Positions 8,189-17,461 of a stretch of DNA of 64,000 nucleotides are shown here, in pieces. The position numbers and the translations under genes are program-made. The stretch is from contig CAVZSM010000010.1 in NCBI GenBank assembly GCA_963777905.1, forward strand, positions 124,001 to 188,000. The letters are read 5' to 3'. The notes under the pieces are model-generated. The model did no database searches. It was not told the DNA's origin and saw only the letters and a program-made list of their open reading frames with translations. Position 1 is the first letter of the stretch; each line of letters starts with the position of its first letter. The stretch is from Trebonia sp963777905 (GTDB lineage Bacteria > Actinomycetota > Actinomycetes > Streptosporangiales > Streptosporangiaceae).

Positions 8189-8474
8189 GCGTCACCTCAA
8201 AGGTGCTGAAAACAACGGGGTTCCGACTCAACCAGATGGGCCGGCAGCCGTCCGTGATACACGCGTTTTTCCGCGCTGACCAGGCGGGCCAGCAGCCGCC
8301 TGCGCGACACGCCCAGATCGCCGGCAACCGCCGGACGAGGAACGAACAGCGCTGGTAACGTACATCGAACTGAGGTCGAACCGGGATTTCCCGCAGCGCA
8401 GTCGATGTAGCCGCTGTCGGCTCAGCCCCCGCCGCCGAACGGCCGTCGCAGGTCGCTGTAGAGAGCTGGGTTGT

Positions 8475-10271
8475 GTGCAGACGAACGAAGCTGGGACGAC
8501 GGAGCCGTCAGGTTCCGGCGCCGCGCTCCGGACGGAACCGGGTCAGATAGCGAGCCACGCGGCCGCGATCACGCAGCCGCTCAGCGCCCTGGTTGACAAG
8601 CTGGACACGCCGACCGCAAGCGAGGTCAAGAGCCAGGTCCCCGGCCACGCGTCCAGCATCGCGCAGGGCGCGGTGCTCATCGCCGGCCTCACGTCCCTGT
8701 CCAGGCTGCTCGGCCTCGTCCGCACGCTCGTGTTCTCGCAGAGCGTGGGGGCGGGCTGTCTCGGCACCGCGTACACCACCGCCAACGGCGTGCCGAACTT
8801 GATCTACGAGCTCGCCCTTGGCGGCGCGCTGACCAGCGCCATGGTCCCGGTGCTGGCCCGCTCGGCGGCCCGCTCGTGGACCGACCCCGGTGAGAAGGCG
8901 CGCGTCGCGCAGATCTCCTCGGCGCTGATGACCTGGGCCGTGGTCATCCTGCTGCCGGCCACCGCGATCATCGCCGCCGCGGCGGGCCCGATCGCGCGGG
9001 CGCTCATCCCGGCCAACCCGAACTCCGCGTGCAGCCGCGCCGACATGGTCAACGCGACGAGCCACATGCTGGTGATCTTCGCGCCCCAGATCCTGCTGTA
9101 CGGCCTTTCGGTGGTGCTGTTCGGCCTGCTGAACGCGTACCGGCGGTTCACCGGCCCGGCGCTCGCGCCGGTGGCCGCGAACGTCGTGATGATCAGCTCC
9201 TACCTGGCCTTCGCCGCGCTGGACAAGAACGCCGCGCTGGCCAGGACGCCGCTGGCGGCCGAGCTGGTGCTGTCCATCGGCACCACGATGAACATCGGCA
9301 CGCTGGTGCTCGTGGCGCTGCCGCCGGCCTGGCGGCTGCACCTGAGGTGGCGGCCGACGCTGAAGTTCCCTGTGGGAGTGATCCGCCAGGCCGGCGGCCT
9401 CGCGATGGTCGGCATTCTCGAGTTCGTCGCCCTCGACCTGTACGGCGTGGTCACGATCGACCTCGCCAACGGCCGCGGCGAGACCGGCGCCCTGGTCTTG
9501 TCCAACTACGTCCAGCTGGTGTTCACCTCGGTCTGCTCCGTGCTGCCGCTGGCGATCACGACGAGCGCGTTCCCGGTGCTCTCGGCGACCGATTCCGACG
9601 AGTTCGACCGGACCAGCGCGGGCTCGACGCGCGCGGTGGTGCTCATGTCGTGGCTGGGCACGGCCGCGATCGCGGCGGTCGCGGTGCCCGCCGCGAACAT
9701 CCTCGCCAAGCAGTCCGACCAGGTCCCCGAGCTGATCCAGGCCTTCCTTATCGCCGCGCCAGGCGTGGCGGGCCTGGCGCTGATCACCCAGGCCTCGCGG
9801 GTGCTCTTCGCCCTCGGCAAGCTGAAGGTCGCGGCCATCGGCCTGTGTGCCAGCCCGGTGCTGCAGCTCGTGCTCAGCATCGTCATGGTCGAGTTCGTGC
9901 CGGCCCGGCTGGTCGTGGCCGCCCTGTCGGCGGCCAGCACGGTCGGGCAGCTGGCGGTGGCGATCCCGATGATGATCGCCGTCGGGCGGATCCGGGGCAA
10001 GGCGTCCACCGCGGGGATCGGGCGCGCGTCGCTGGCGGGCCTGGTGGCGGCCGCCGCCGGCACGGCCGTCGGGATGGCCGCCGCGCTTGTCATGCCGGCC
10101 GGCGGCAAGCTGTACGACGGCGCGGCGGGTGCGGCCGGGTTGATCAGCGCGGTGCTGGTCTTCATCGTGGTGGCTTACCTGCTGGACAAGGACGACCTGC
10201 GGATGGCGACGACGCGGCTGCAACGGCTGCGCATGGTGCAACGGCTGCGGCGGATGAGCCGTCGCGGATGA
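8475..10271 (+). CDS. MurJ/MviN-type lipid flippase
   Basis: Polytopic membrane protein of 598 residues in the MOP superfamily, probably moving lipid-linked precursors across the membrane. After a polar N-terminal tail of about 55 residues, LTSLSRLLGLVRTLVFSQSVG matches the first-helix signature of MurJ proteins (RxxGxxR region). PNLIYELALGGALTSAMVPV follows, and then about 14 helices. It ends at a basic cytoplasmic tail and lacks the pseudokinase domain of mycobacterial MviN. The start is a GTG. Whether it is the essential lipid II flippase or a paralogue serving an exopolysaccharide cannot be decided here. Confidence 0.87.
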   Translation: MQTNEAGTTEPSGSGAALRTEPGQIASHAAAITQPLSALVDKLDTPTASEVKSQVPGHASSIAQGAVLIAGLTSLSRLLGLVRTLVFSQSVGAGCLGTAYTTANGVPNLIYELALGGALTSAMVPVLARSAARSWTDPGEKARVAQISSALMTWAVVILLPATAIIAAAAGPIARALIPANPNSACSRADMVNATSHMLVIFAPQILLYGLSVVLFGLLNAYRRFTGPALAPVAANVVMISSYLAFAALDKNAALARTPLAAELVLSIGTTMNIGTLVLVALPPAWRLHLRWRPTLKFPVGVIRQAGGLAMVGILEFVALDLYGVVTIDLANGRGETGALVLSNYVQLVFTSVCSVLPLAITTSAFPVLSATDSDEFDRTSAGSTRAVVLMSWLGTAAIAAVAVPAANILAKQSDQVPELIQAFLIAAPGVAGLALITQASRVLFALGKLKVAAIGLCASPVLQLVLSIVMVEFVPARLVVAALSAASTVGQLAVAIPMMIAVGRIRGKASTAGIGRASLAGLVAAAAGTAVGMAAALVMPAGGKLYDGAAGAAGLISAVLVFIVVAYLLDKDDLRMATTRLQRLRMVQRLRRMSRRG

Positions 10272-10307
10272 GATACGGCCGCTAGCGGGATACGCGATAA
10301 TGGTCGG

Positions 10308-10796
10308 GTGCGAGCTCGGGAGATAGCGGTCCGGCCCGTTCAGGAGTCCGACCGCCCCACTGTCGAGTGGCTGACGACCCAGCTGTGGGGCGCGGCCGAG
10401 GTGGTCGTCCACGACGGCGCTTTCTACCCGGCGACCCTGCCTGGCTTCATCGCGGAATGCGCCGGCCGCATCGCGGGGCTCGTGACCTTCGACGTGCGCC
10501 CCGGCGTCCTGGAGATCGTCACGATCAACGCGCTGGACCGGTTCAGCGGGATCGGCACGATGCTCATCGAGGCCGTCCGCGCCGAGGCGAAGCGCCTCGG
10601 CTGCCAGCAGATCACGCTGACCACCACGAACGACAACGTCGACGCGCTGCGCTTCTACCAGCGCCGCGGCTTCCGGCTGGCCGCGCTGCGCCCCGGCGCG
10701 GTGGACCGCTCCCGGCTGCGCAAACCCGAGATTCCGCGCACCGGCGATTTCGGCATTCCGCTGCGCGACGAAATCGATCTCACCTGCCCCGTTTGA
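10308..10796 (+). CDS. GNAT family N-acetyltransferase
   Basis: Acetyl-CoA-dependent acetyltransferase of 162 residues. Core signatures are the beta4-beta5 region GVLEIVTINAL, the acetyl-CoA pyrophosphate loop RFSGIGTMLIEAVRAEA, and TTTNDNVDALRFYQRRGFRLAAL, the usual GNAT motif B with the Tyr on the last helix. The GTG at 10308 lacks a Shine-Dalgarno but has GATAAT six bases upstream, consistent with a leaderless transcript. It stands alone between the flippase and AAA+ genes. The acceptor substrate is unknown. Confidence 0.87.
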   Translation: MRAREIAVRPVQESDRPTVEWLTTQLWGAAEVVVHDGAFYPATLPGFIAECAGRIAGLVTFDVRPGVLEIVTINALDRFSGIGTMLIEAVRAEAKRLGCQQITLTTTNDNVDALRFYQRRGFRLAALRPGAVDRSRLRKPEIPRTGDFGIPLRDEIDLTCPV

Positions 10797-10917
10797 GAAA
10801 CAGATCAAAATCATTCGCCAGAACGTACGCGGCCGTCTCCCGTCTCGCCCCCTTCCCGCCCGCCAGTGCCCGGCCTCTGGCGTCGTGATTTCACACAGCG
10901 TGTCTGACCGTGTGCTG

Positions 10918-10945
10918 TTGCGATCAGGGCCGATCCTGCTATACA
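10918..10945 (+). promoter_or_regulatory. Sigma70-like promoter of the AAA+ ATPase gene
   Basis: TTGCGA and TATACA are separated by 16 bp, giving a predicted transcription start near 10952 and a short leader that carries GAGGGAG before the ATG at 10973. Confidence 0.55.
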
Positions 10946-10972
10946 AGACGTACGACTGTCCGAGGGAGCACG

Positions 10973-13438
10973 ATGTTGCCAACCGCTAGGCTCCAGTCCA
11001 CAGGTCGGGAGAAGCTCAACCTGGTCGAGCGCGTGCAGCGAGCGATCGACCGGACGCCGTTTCCGCAGCGGATTGTCCCGATTCTCGGGGCTGTGCTGTT
11101 CCTGTGTCCCGTGCTCGCACCCGTAGCGGTCGTCACCAAGTCGCGCACCAAGATGGCCACCGCCTACGTGGCCATGCTCGCCATCTGGCTCATCTACGTG
11201 TTCGGGCTGTACAGCTCCGACCCGGCGGCGCTTCCCTCGGCGCCGGTGCGCTGGTCGCTGCTCGTGCTGCCGGTGATCATGGCCGTCATCGCGCACCTGC
11301 CGCCGCTGAGCCGCTGGTACGTGCCGTGCCGGACCGCGGCGATGACGCTGGTGTGGCCGGTGGTATTCGTCGTCGTGCTGCTCAAGCAGCTGCCGCACCT
11401 GCACATCTCGGTGACGGTTGGCGTGGTCGTCGCGTGGCTGCTCGCCGTGATAGCGCTGGGCTGGCGGTCGGCTAAGGGCATGCAGGACGCGCGGATTTAC
11501 GGACAGCCGGGCGGTCGCCCCGGGGCCCAGCCGCCCGGCCGGCCAGGCGCGGTGCCGCGCCCCGGCGGTCAGGCCGGGCCCGGCGGCGCCGGCTACCCCG
11601 GCGCCATGGGCGGCCATCTGCCCGGCTACGGCCCGCGCGCGCAGGGCGTCGCGCAGGCGTACGCGGACCGCGCGGCGCGCGACCAGCAGGCGGCCGCGCC
11701 GCCGCGGCCGAAGCCGCAGATCACCATCGACGACGCGATGGCGGAGCTCGACGCGATGATCGGGCTCGACGGGGTCAAGGAGCAGGTGCGCTCTATCGCC
11801 GCGTCGATCGAGGCGGCCCGCCGCCGCGCGGTGGCGGGGTACACCACCGACAAGCCGATGCGCCACTTCGTGTTCCTCGGGCCGCCGGGCACCGGCAAGA
11901 CCACGGTCGCCCGGGTGATCGGCAAGATCTTCTACGCCTTCGGGCTGCTGGACATGCCCGAGGTGGTCGAAGCGCAGCGGTCCGACCTGGTGGGGGAGTA
12001 CCTGGGCGCGACCGCCATCAAGACCAACGAGCTGATCGACTCGTCGCTGGGCCGGGTGCTGTTCATCGACGAGGCGTACAGCCTGGTGAACGAGGGCGAC
12101 GGGCAGAGCGACAGGTTCGGCATCGAGGCGGTGCAGACGCTGCTCAAGCGGGCCGAGGACGACCGGGAGAACCTGATCATCATCCTGGCCGGCTACGAGA
12201 AGCAAACCGAGTCCTTCCTCGCGTCGAACCCGGGCCTGGCGTCCCGGTTCGCGACCAGGATCCGGTTCCCGACCTACACGCCCGGGGAGATGCAGGCGCT
12301 CGCCAAGTCCCAGCTGCGCGGCAAGAACGAGGAGCTGGCGGACGACGCGGGCCCGGTGCTGTGGCGGATGCTCGAGGACGTGAGCCGCCGCCGGATCACC
12401 GACGAGCTCGGGAACGGCCGGTTCGTCCGCACCCTGCTGGAGAAGGCGGGCCAGGCCAGGGACGTGCGGGTGATGGGCGCCGGCGGCGACCCGGCGGCCG
12501 AGGACCTGATCACGATCGGCGGCGCCGACCTGGAGAAGGCGTTCGCCGAGCTGACCTCGCGGCTGCGCGGCTACGAGGACACCCCGACGCTGGAGAGCGC
12601 GATCGCCGAGCTGGACGAGCTGGTGGGCCTGGAGCCCGTGAAGCAGCAGGTGCGCGCGATCGCCGCGCAGCTGCGGGTGGCGAAGCTGCGCGACCGGCAG
12701 GGGCTGACCAGCCAGCCGCCGGCCAGGCACTTCGTGTTCACGGGGCCGTCCGGCACCGGCAAGACGACGGTGGCCAGGATCCTCGGCCGCATCTTCGCGG
12801 CGCTCGGGCTGCTGGTGCGTCCTGAGGTCGTCGAGGCGCACCGCGCGGACCTGGTGGGCGAGCACCTGGGCTCCACCGCGATCAAGACGAACCGGCTGGT
12901 CGACTCCGCGCTCGGCGGGGTGCTGTTCATCGACGAGGCCTACTCGCTGCACAACGAGGGCTACTCCGGCGGCGACGCGTTCGGCGCGGAGGCGGTGCAG
13001 ACGCTGCTCAAGCGGGCCGAGGACGACAGGGACCGGCTGGTGATCGTGCTCGCCGGGTACCCGCGCGACATGGACAGGTTCCTGCGCAGCAACCCCGGCC
13101 TGGCGTCCCGGTTCGGCACCCGGGTGGGCTTCCCGAGCTATTCGGCCCAGGACCTGGCGCATATCACCGTGCTGCTCGCCGAACAGGCCGGCGACGTCTT
13201 CGAGCCGGACGCCGAGCGCGTGCTCGGCGAGATCTTCACCAGGGCGGCCGAGGCAGGCCGCATCGACGAGCTCGGCAACGGCCGGTTCGCCAGGTCGCTG
13301 TTCGAGCGCGCCTGCGCCTGCCGGGACGTGCGGGTGGTCCGCCTCGGCGAGTCCGCGACCGCCGCCGACCTGACGACGCTGACCGCCGACGACGTCCGCG
13401 GCGCCTACGCCGAGCTGGCGATCCAGGGCTCAGCCTGA
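10973..13438 (+). CDS. Membrane-anchored tandem AAA+ ATPase (CbbX/SpoVK/EccA-like)
   Basis: Large ATPase of 821 residues. The first 165 residues hold about four hydrophobic helices (for example VLFLCPVLAPVAVV, MLAIWLIYVFGLY). A Gly/Pro-rich linker (170-255) follows, then two CbbX-type AAA+ modules. Module 1 has Walker A GPPGTGKTT near residue 302 and Walker B LFIDEAYSLVNEG. Module 2 has GPSGTGKTT near 591 and LFIDEAYSLHNEG. Both carry the sensor region DDR(E/D) with (I/V)LAGY and the arginine-finger area NPGLASRF. The ATG at 10973 is preceded by GAGGGAG. Relatives include EccA of type VII secretion and rubisco activase CbbX. No type VII genes are in the window, so the substrate is open. Confidence 0.85.
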   Translation: MLPTARLQSTGREKLNLVERVQRAIDRTPFPQRIVPILGAVLFLCPVLAPVAVVTKSRTKMATAYVAMLAIWLIYVFGLYSSDPAALPSAPVRWSLLVLPVIMAVIAHLPPLSRWYVPCRTAAMTLVWPVVFVVVLLKQLPHLHISVTVGVVVAWLLAVIALGWRSAKGMQDARIYGQPGGRPGAQPPGRPGAVPRPGGQAGPGGAGYPGAMGGHLPGYGPRAQGVAQAYADRAARDQQAAAPPRPKPQITIDDAMAELDAMIGLDGVKEQVRSIAASIEAARRRAVAGYTTDKPMRHFVFLGPPGTGKTTVARVIGKIFYAFGLLDMPEVVEAQRSDLVGEYLGATAIKTNELIDSSLGRVLFIDEAYSLVNEGDGQSDRFGIEAVQTLLKRAEDDRENLIIILAGYEKQTESFLASNPGLASRFATRIRFPTYTPGEMQALAKSQLRGKNEELADDAGPVLWRMLEDVSRRRITDELGNGRFVRTLLEKAGQARDVRVMGAGGDPAAEDLITIGGADLEKAFAELTSRLRGYEDTPTLESAIAELDELVGLEPVKQQVRAIAAQLRVAKLRDRQGLTSQPPARHFVFTGPSGTGKTTVARILGRIFAALGLLVRPEVVEAHRADLVGEHLGSTAIKTNRLVDSALGGVLFIDEAYSLHNEGYSGGDAFGAEAVQTLLKRAEDDRDRLVIVLAGYPRDMDRFLRSNPGLASRFGTRVGFPSYSAQDLAHITVLLAEQAGDVFEPDAERVLGEIFTRAAEAGRIDELGNGRFARSLFERACACRDVRVVRLGESATAADLTTLTADDVRGAYAELAIQGSA

Positions 13439-13482
13439 TTCCGCTGCCCCGCCCGATCTGGTGCCCCGATTAGGCTTGGCTG

Positions 13483-16400
13483 ATGGGCGGTTTGTGGGAC
13501 TTCTGGGTCGACAGGGGCGGGACGTTCACCGACATCGTCGCCAGGCGGCCCGACGGCTCACTGGTCGCGCACAAGCTGCTGTCGGTCAGCCCCGCGTACC
13601 GGGACGCCGCCGTCGCGGGGGTGCGCGAGCTGCTCGGCCTGGCGCCCGGCGAGCCGGTGCCCGCCGACCGGATCGGCGCCGTCAGGCTCGGCACCACGGT
13701 GGCCACGAACGCGCTGCTCGAGCGCAAGGGCGAGCGGTGCGTGCTGGTGATCACCGCGGGGTTCGGTGACGCGCTGCGGATCGGCTACCAGAACCGGCCG
13801 CGCATCTTCGACCGGCACATCGTGCTGGCCGGCCAGCTGTACGAGCGGGTCATCGAGGTCCCCGAGCGGACCGGGGCCCGCGGCGAGCTGATCCGGCCGC
13901 TCGACGAGGCCGCGGCCGAACGCGAGCTGCGCGCCGCGTACGCCGACGGGTTCCGCGCCGCGGCCGTGGTCTGCGTGCACGGCTACCGGTACCCGGAGCA
14001 CGAGTCGCGGCTCGGCGAGATCGCCCGCGAGATCGGCTTCACCCAGGTCAGCGAGTCGCACGCGACCAGCCCGCTGATGCGCCTTGTGTCGCGGGGCGAC
14101 ACCACCGTGGTGGACGCCTACCTGTCCCCTGTGCTGCGCCGGTACGTCGACGAGGTGGCCGCCGAGCTGTCGCGGCCGCCGGGTGTCCGGCTGCTGTTCA
14201 TGCAGTCCAACGGCGGGCTGACCGACGCGGCGAGCTTCCGCGGCAAGGACTCCATCCTGTCCGGGCCCGCGGGCGGCATCGTGGGCATGGCGCGCACCGC
14301 CGCCGCGGCCGGCTTCGACCGGGTGATCGGGTTCGACATGGGCGGCACGTCGACGGACGTCTCGCATTACGCCGGGGAGTTCGAGCGGCAGTACGAGACC
14401 GAGGTCGCCGGGGTGCGGATGCGCGCCCCGATGCTGTCCATCCACACGGTCGCGGCGGGCGGCGGGTCGATCCTGCACTTCGACGGCGGCCGGTACCAGG
14501 CGGGCCCCGACTCGGCGGGCGCCGATCCTGGCCCCGCCTGCTACGGCCGCGGCGGGCCGCTGACGGTCACCGACGCCAACGTGCTGCTCGGCCGGATCCA
14601 GCCGGGACACTTTCCCACAGGTGTTCGGCGCCGGCGGGGACGAGCCGCTGGACCCGGCGGTGACCAGCCGCCTGTTCGGCGAGCTCGCCGCCGCCATCAC
14701 GGCAGAGACCGGCGACGAGCGCGGGCCCGAGCAGGTGGCCGCCGGCTTCCTGGAGATCGCCACGGCGAACATGGCGAACGCGATCAAGAAGATCTCGGTG
14801 CAGCGCGGCTACGACGTCACCAGGTACGTGCTGTCCACGTTCGGCGGCGCGGGCGGCCAGCACGCCTGCGCGGTCGCCGACGCCCTCGGCATGACGAGCG
14901 TGCTGATCCACCCGCTGGCGGGCGTGCTCGCCGCGTACGGGATCGGCCTGGCGGACGTGCTCGCGATGCGCGAGCAGGCCGTCGAGGCGCGGCTCGACGA
15001 CGGCCTCGCCGGCCGGCTGCCGGACAGCGTGCTCGGCCCGCTCGAGGAGTCGGCCCGCGCCGAGCTGACCGCGCACGGCGCCGACCCGGCGACAGTCCGC
15101 GTGACCCGCCGCGCCCACCTGCGCTACGACGGCACGGACACCCCGCTCGCCGTCCCCTATGGCCCGGCCGCGGAGATGACGGCGGCCTTCGAGCAGGCCT
15201 ACCGCCGCCAGTTCTCCTTCCTGATGCGCGACAAGCCGATCGTGGTCGAGGCCGTCTCCGTGGAAGCCGCCAGCACCCCCGTCCCCGTCCCGGCCCCCGC
15301 CCCGCCAGCTACCCCGGCCCCGCCAGCTACCCCGGCCCCGCCAGCCCCAGCCGGCGGCCATCCCGCCGAGGCCGCGGAACACGTGCGGATGTTCACCGCC
15401 GGCCAGTGGGCACGGGTGCCGCTGTACCTCCGGACAGCGCTGCGCGCCGGGCAGGCCGTGGACGGCCCGGCGGTCATCGCCGAGGAACTGGCCACCACCG
15501 TGGTCGAGCCGGGCTGGCGGGCGGCGGTGACGGACCGGCTGGACCTGCTGCTGACCCGGGTGGCGCCGCGCCCTGGCGCGGCGCGGGCCGGCACCGAGGC
15601 GGATCCGGTGCTGCTCGAGGTGTTCAGCAACCTGTTCATGTCCGTCGCCGAGCAGATGGGCGTGCGCCTCCAGTCCACCGCGCACTCGGTCAACATCAAG
15701 GAGCGGCTCGACTTCTCCTGCGCGATCTTCGACGCCGACGGCGGCCTGATCGCCAACGCCCCGCACATCCCGGTGCACCTGGGCTCGATGGGCGAGTCGA
15801 TCAAGATGGTGATCAGCCGGAACAAGGGCCGGATGAAGCCGGGCGACGTCTACGTCCTCAACGACCCCTACCACGGCGGCACGCACCTTCCCGACGTCAC
15901 CGTGGTCACCCCGGTCTTCGCCCCGCCCTCCACCCCGACCACCGTCCCCGATGCGCCGCGGCAGCCCGAGATCTGGTTCTACGTCGCCTCGCGGGGACAC
16001 CACGCGGAGATCGGCGGGGTCTCGCCCGGCTCCATGCCGGCGAACAGCACGCGGATCGAGGAAGAGGGCGTGCTGATCGACAACTGGCTGCTGGTCGAGG
16101 ACGGCGAGTTCCGCGAGGCACCGACGCTGGCCCTGCTGACAGGCGCGGAATACCCGTCGCGCGACCCGCAGACCAACCTCGCCGACCTGCGCGCCCAGAT
16201 CGCGGCGAACGAGAAGGGCGCCGAGGAGCTGCGCCGGATGGTCGGCCAGTTCGGCCTCAACGTCGTCCGGGCCTACATGGCGCACGTGCAGGAGAACGCC
16301 GCGGAGGCCGTCAGGGAGGTGATCACCGCGCTGCGCGACGGCGAGTTCAGCTACGAGATGGACAACGGCGCGCGGATCCGGGTGCGGGTGACCGTCGACC

Positions 16401-17164
16401 ACGAGAGCCGCACGGCCACGATCGACTTCACCGGCACGTCGGCGCAGCTGGCGGACAACTTCAACGCCCCGTCGAGCGTGGCCATGGCGGCCGTGCTCTA
16501 CGTGTTCCGGACCCTGGTCGCCAAGGAGATCCCGCTGAACGCCGGCTGCCTGCAGCCGCTGAACGTGATCATCCCGCCGGGCACAATGCTGTCGCCCAGG
16601 TACCCGGCCGCGGTCGCGGCCGGCAACGTGGAGACCAGCCAGGCGGTCACCGGCGCCCTGTACGCCGCCCTCGGGAACATGGCCGAGGGATCGGGGACGA
16701 TGAACAACGTGACGTTCGGCAACGAGCGGTACCAGTACTACGAGACGGTCGCGAGCGGCTCAGGGGCGGGTGAGGGATTCGACGGCACTGACGTGGTGCA
16801 GACGAAGATGACGAACTCCCGGCTGACCGACCCCGAGGTGCTCGAGTGGCGGTACCCGGTCCGGCTCGAGTCCTACGCGATCCGCCGCGGCAGCGGCGGC
16901 CCCGGCCGCTGGCACGGCGGCGCCGGCGGCACCCGCCGGATCAGGTTCCTCGAGCCGATGACCGTCACCACGCTCAGCGGCCACCGCCGGGTGCCCGCGT
17001 TCGGCCTGGCGGGCGGCGCCCCCGGCGCGCTCGGCCGCCACTGGGTGGAACGCGCGGACGGCTCGGTCACCGAAATGCGCGGCTGCGACAGCGTGCAGCT
17101 AGAGCCCGGCGACACCTTCATCCTGGAAACCCCGGGCGGCGGCGGCTTCGGCCCTGCTTCGTAA
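13483..17164 (+). CDS. Hydantoinase/5-oxoprolinase, fused A and B subunits, with a +1 frameshift
   Basis: ATP-dependent ring-opening amidohydrolase family. The first frame (13483 to about 14617) encodes the HyuA-like part: DRGGTFTDIVAR, TTVATNALLERKG, GFDMGGTSTDVS, HTVAAGGGSIL. It runs into nonsense after GRIQPGHFPT. The family sequence resumes one base later in the +1 frame with VFGAGGDEPLDP and continues through ATANMANAIKKISVQRGYD to a Pro/Ala linker and the HyuB part (LEVFSNLFMSVAEQMG, VYVLNDPYHGGTHLPDVT, PPGTMLSPRYPAAVAAGNVETSQ). A joined product would be about 1,226 residues, close to eukaryotic-type 5-oxoprolinase. Leaderless-type TAGGCT lies six bases before the ATG. The break could be a sequencing error, a mutation, or a programmed shift. 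Confidence 0.82.
14611..14623 (+). other. +1 frameshift site in the hydantoinase gene
   Basis: Zero-frame codons TTT CCC ACA GGT switch to the +1 frame CAG GTG TTC. A slip on the Pro codon CCC before A would give HFP-Q-VFGAGG. A single-base insertion would explain it equally well. Confidence 0.7.
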
Positions 17165-17171
17165 GCCACCC

Positions 17172-17332
17172 ATTGGCGGTGTGGCCCACAGCGCCAATAG
17201 ATCCGCACCTGTGGCCCACACCGCCAATCCGGCTGCGGCCAGCCAGCTAATAACAGCAAGAAGTGAGTGCAGCCGCCCGGCGCCAACCGCCTAAGTGTGT
17301 TATTCCGAGGCATATTCCCCCGAAATAACACA
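17172..17332. repeat. Cluster of inverted repeats and a dispersed 14-mer
   Basis: The 297-bp gap (17165-17461) holds no gene. The arm ATTGGCGGTGTGGCCCACA (17172-17190) can pair either with CGCCAAT at 17192-17198 or, with one mismatch, with TGTGGCCCACACCGCCAAT at 17210-17228. A second stem pairs TGTGTTATTCCGAGG (17296-17310) with CCCCCGAAATAACACA (17317-17332). ATAACAGCAAGAAG occurs at 17250-17263 and again at 17352-17365. Both stems lie between convergent genes and may act as terminators. Confidence 0.6.
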
Positions 17333-17461
17333 GTTAGACTCCTTTCAACTGATAACAGCAAGAAGTGGGACGCCTGGGAGTCCGCCGCGTACGTTCGGGA
17401 TCTCTGCTGGCCCAGGGGGACGACCCCCTGGAACCCCCGCTGCCGGGCTTCACCCGGCGGC

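Noticed and set aside
8508..10982. Long minus-strand frame opposite the MurJ and GNAT genes
   Set aside because: Arg/Gly/His-rich composition without folded motifs; antisense of supported genes.
10811..13162. Long minus-strand frame opposite the AAA+ gene
   Set aside because: Repetitive antisense of the two AAA+ modules; no independent motif.
14567..16402. Long minus-strand frame opposite the oxoprolinase gene
   Set aside because: Antisense shadow rich in His, Arg and Val-Gly-Asp; the plus strand shows clear family motifs.
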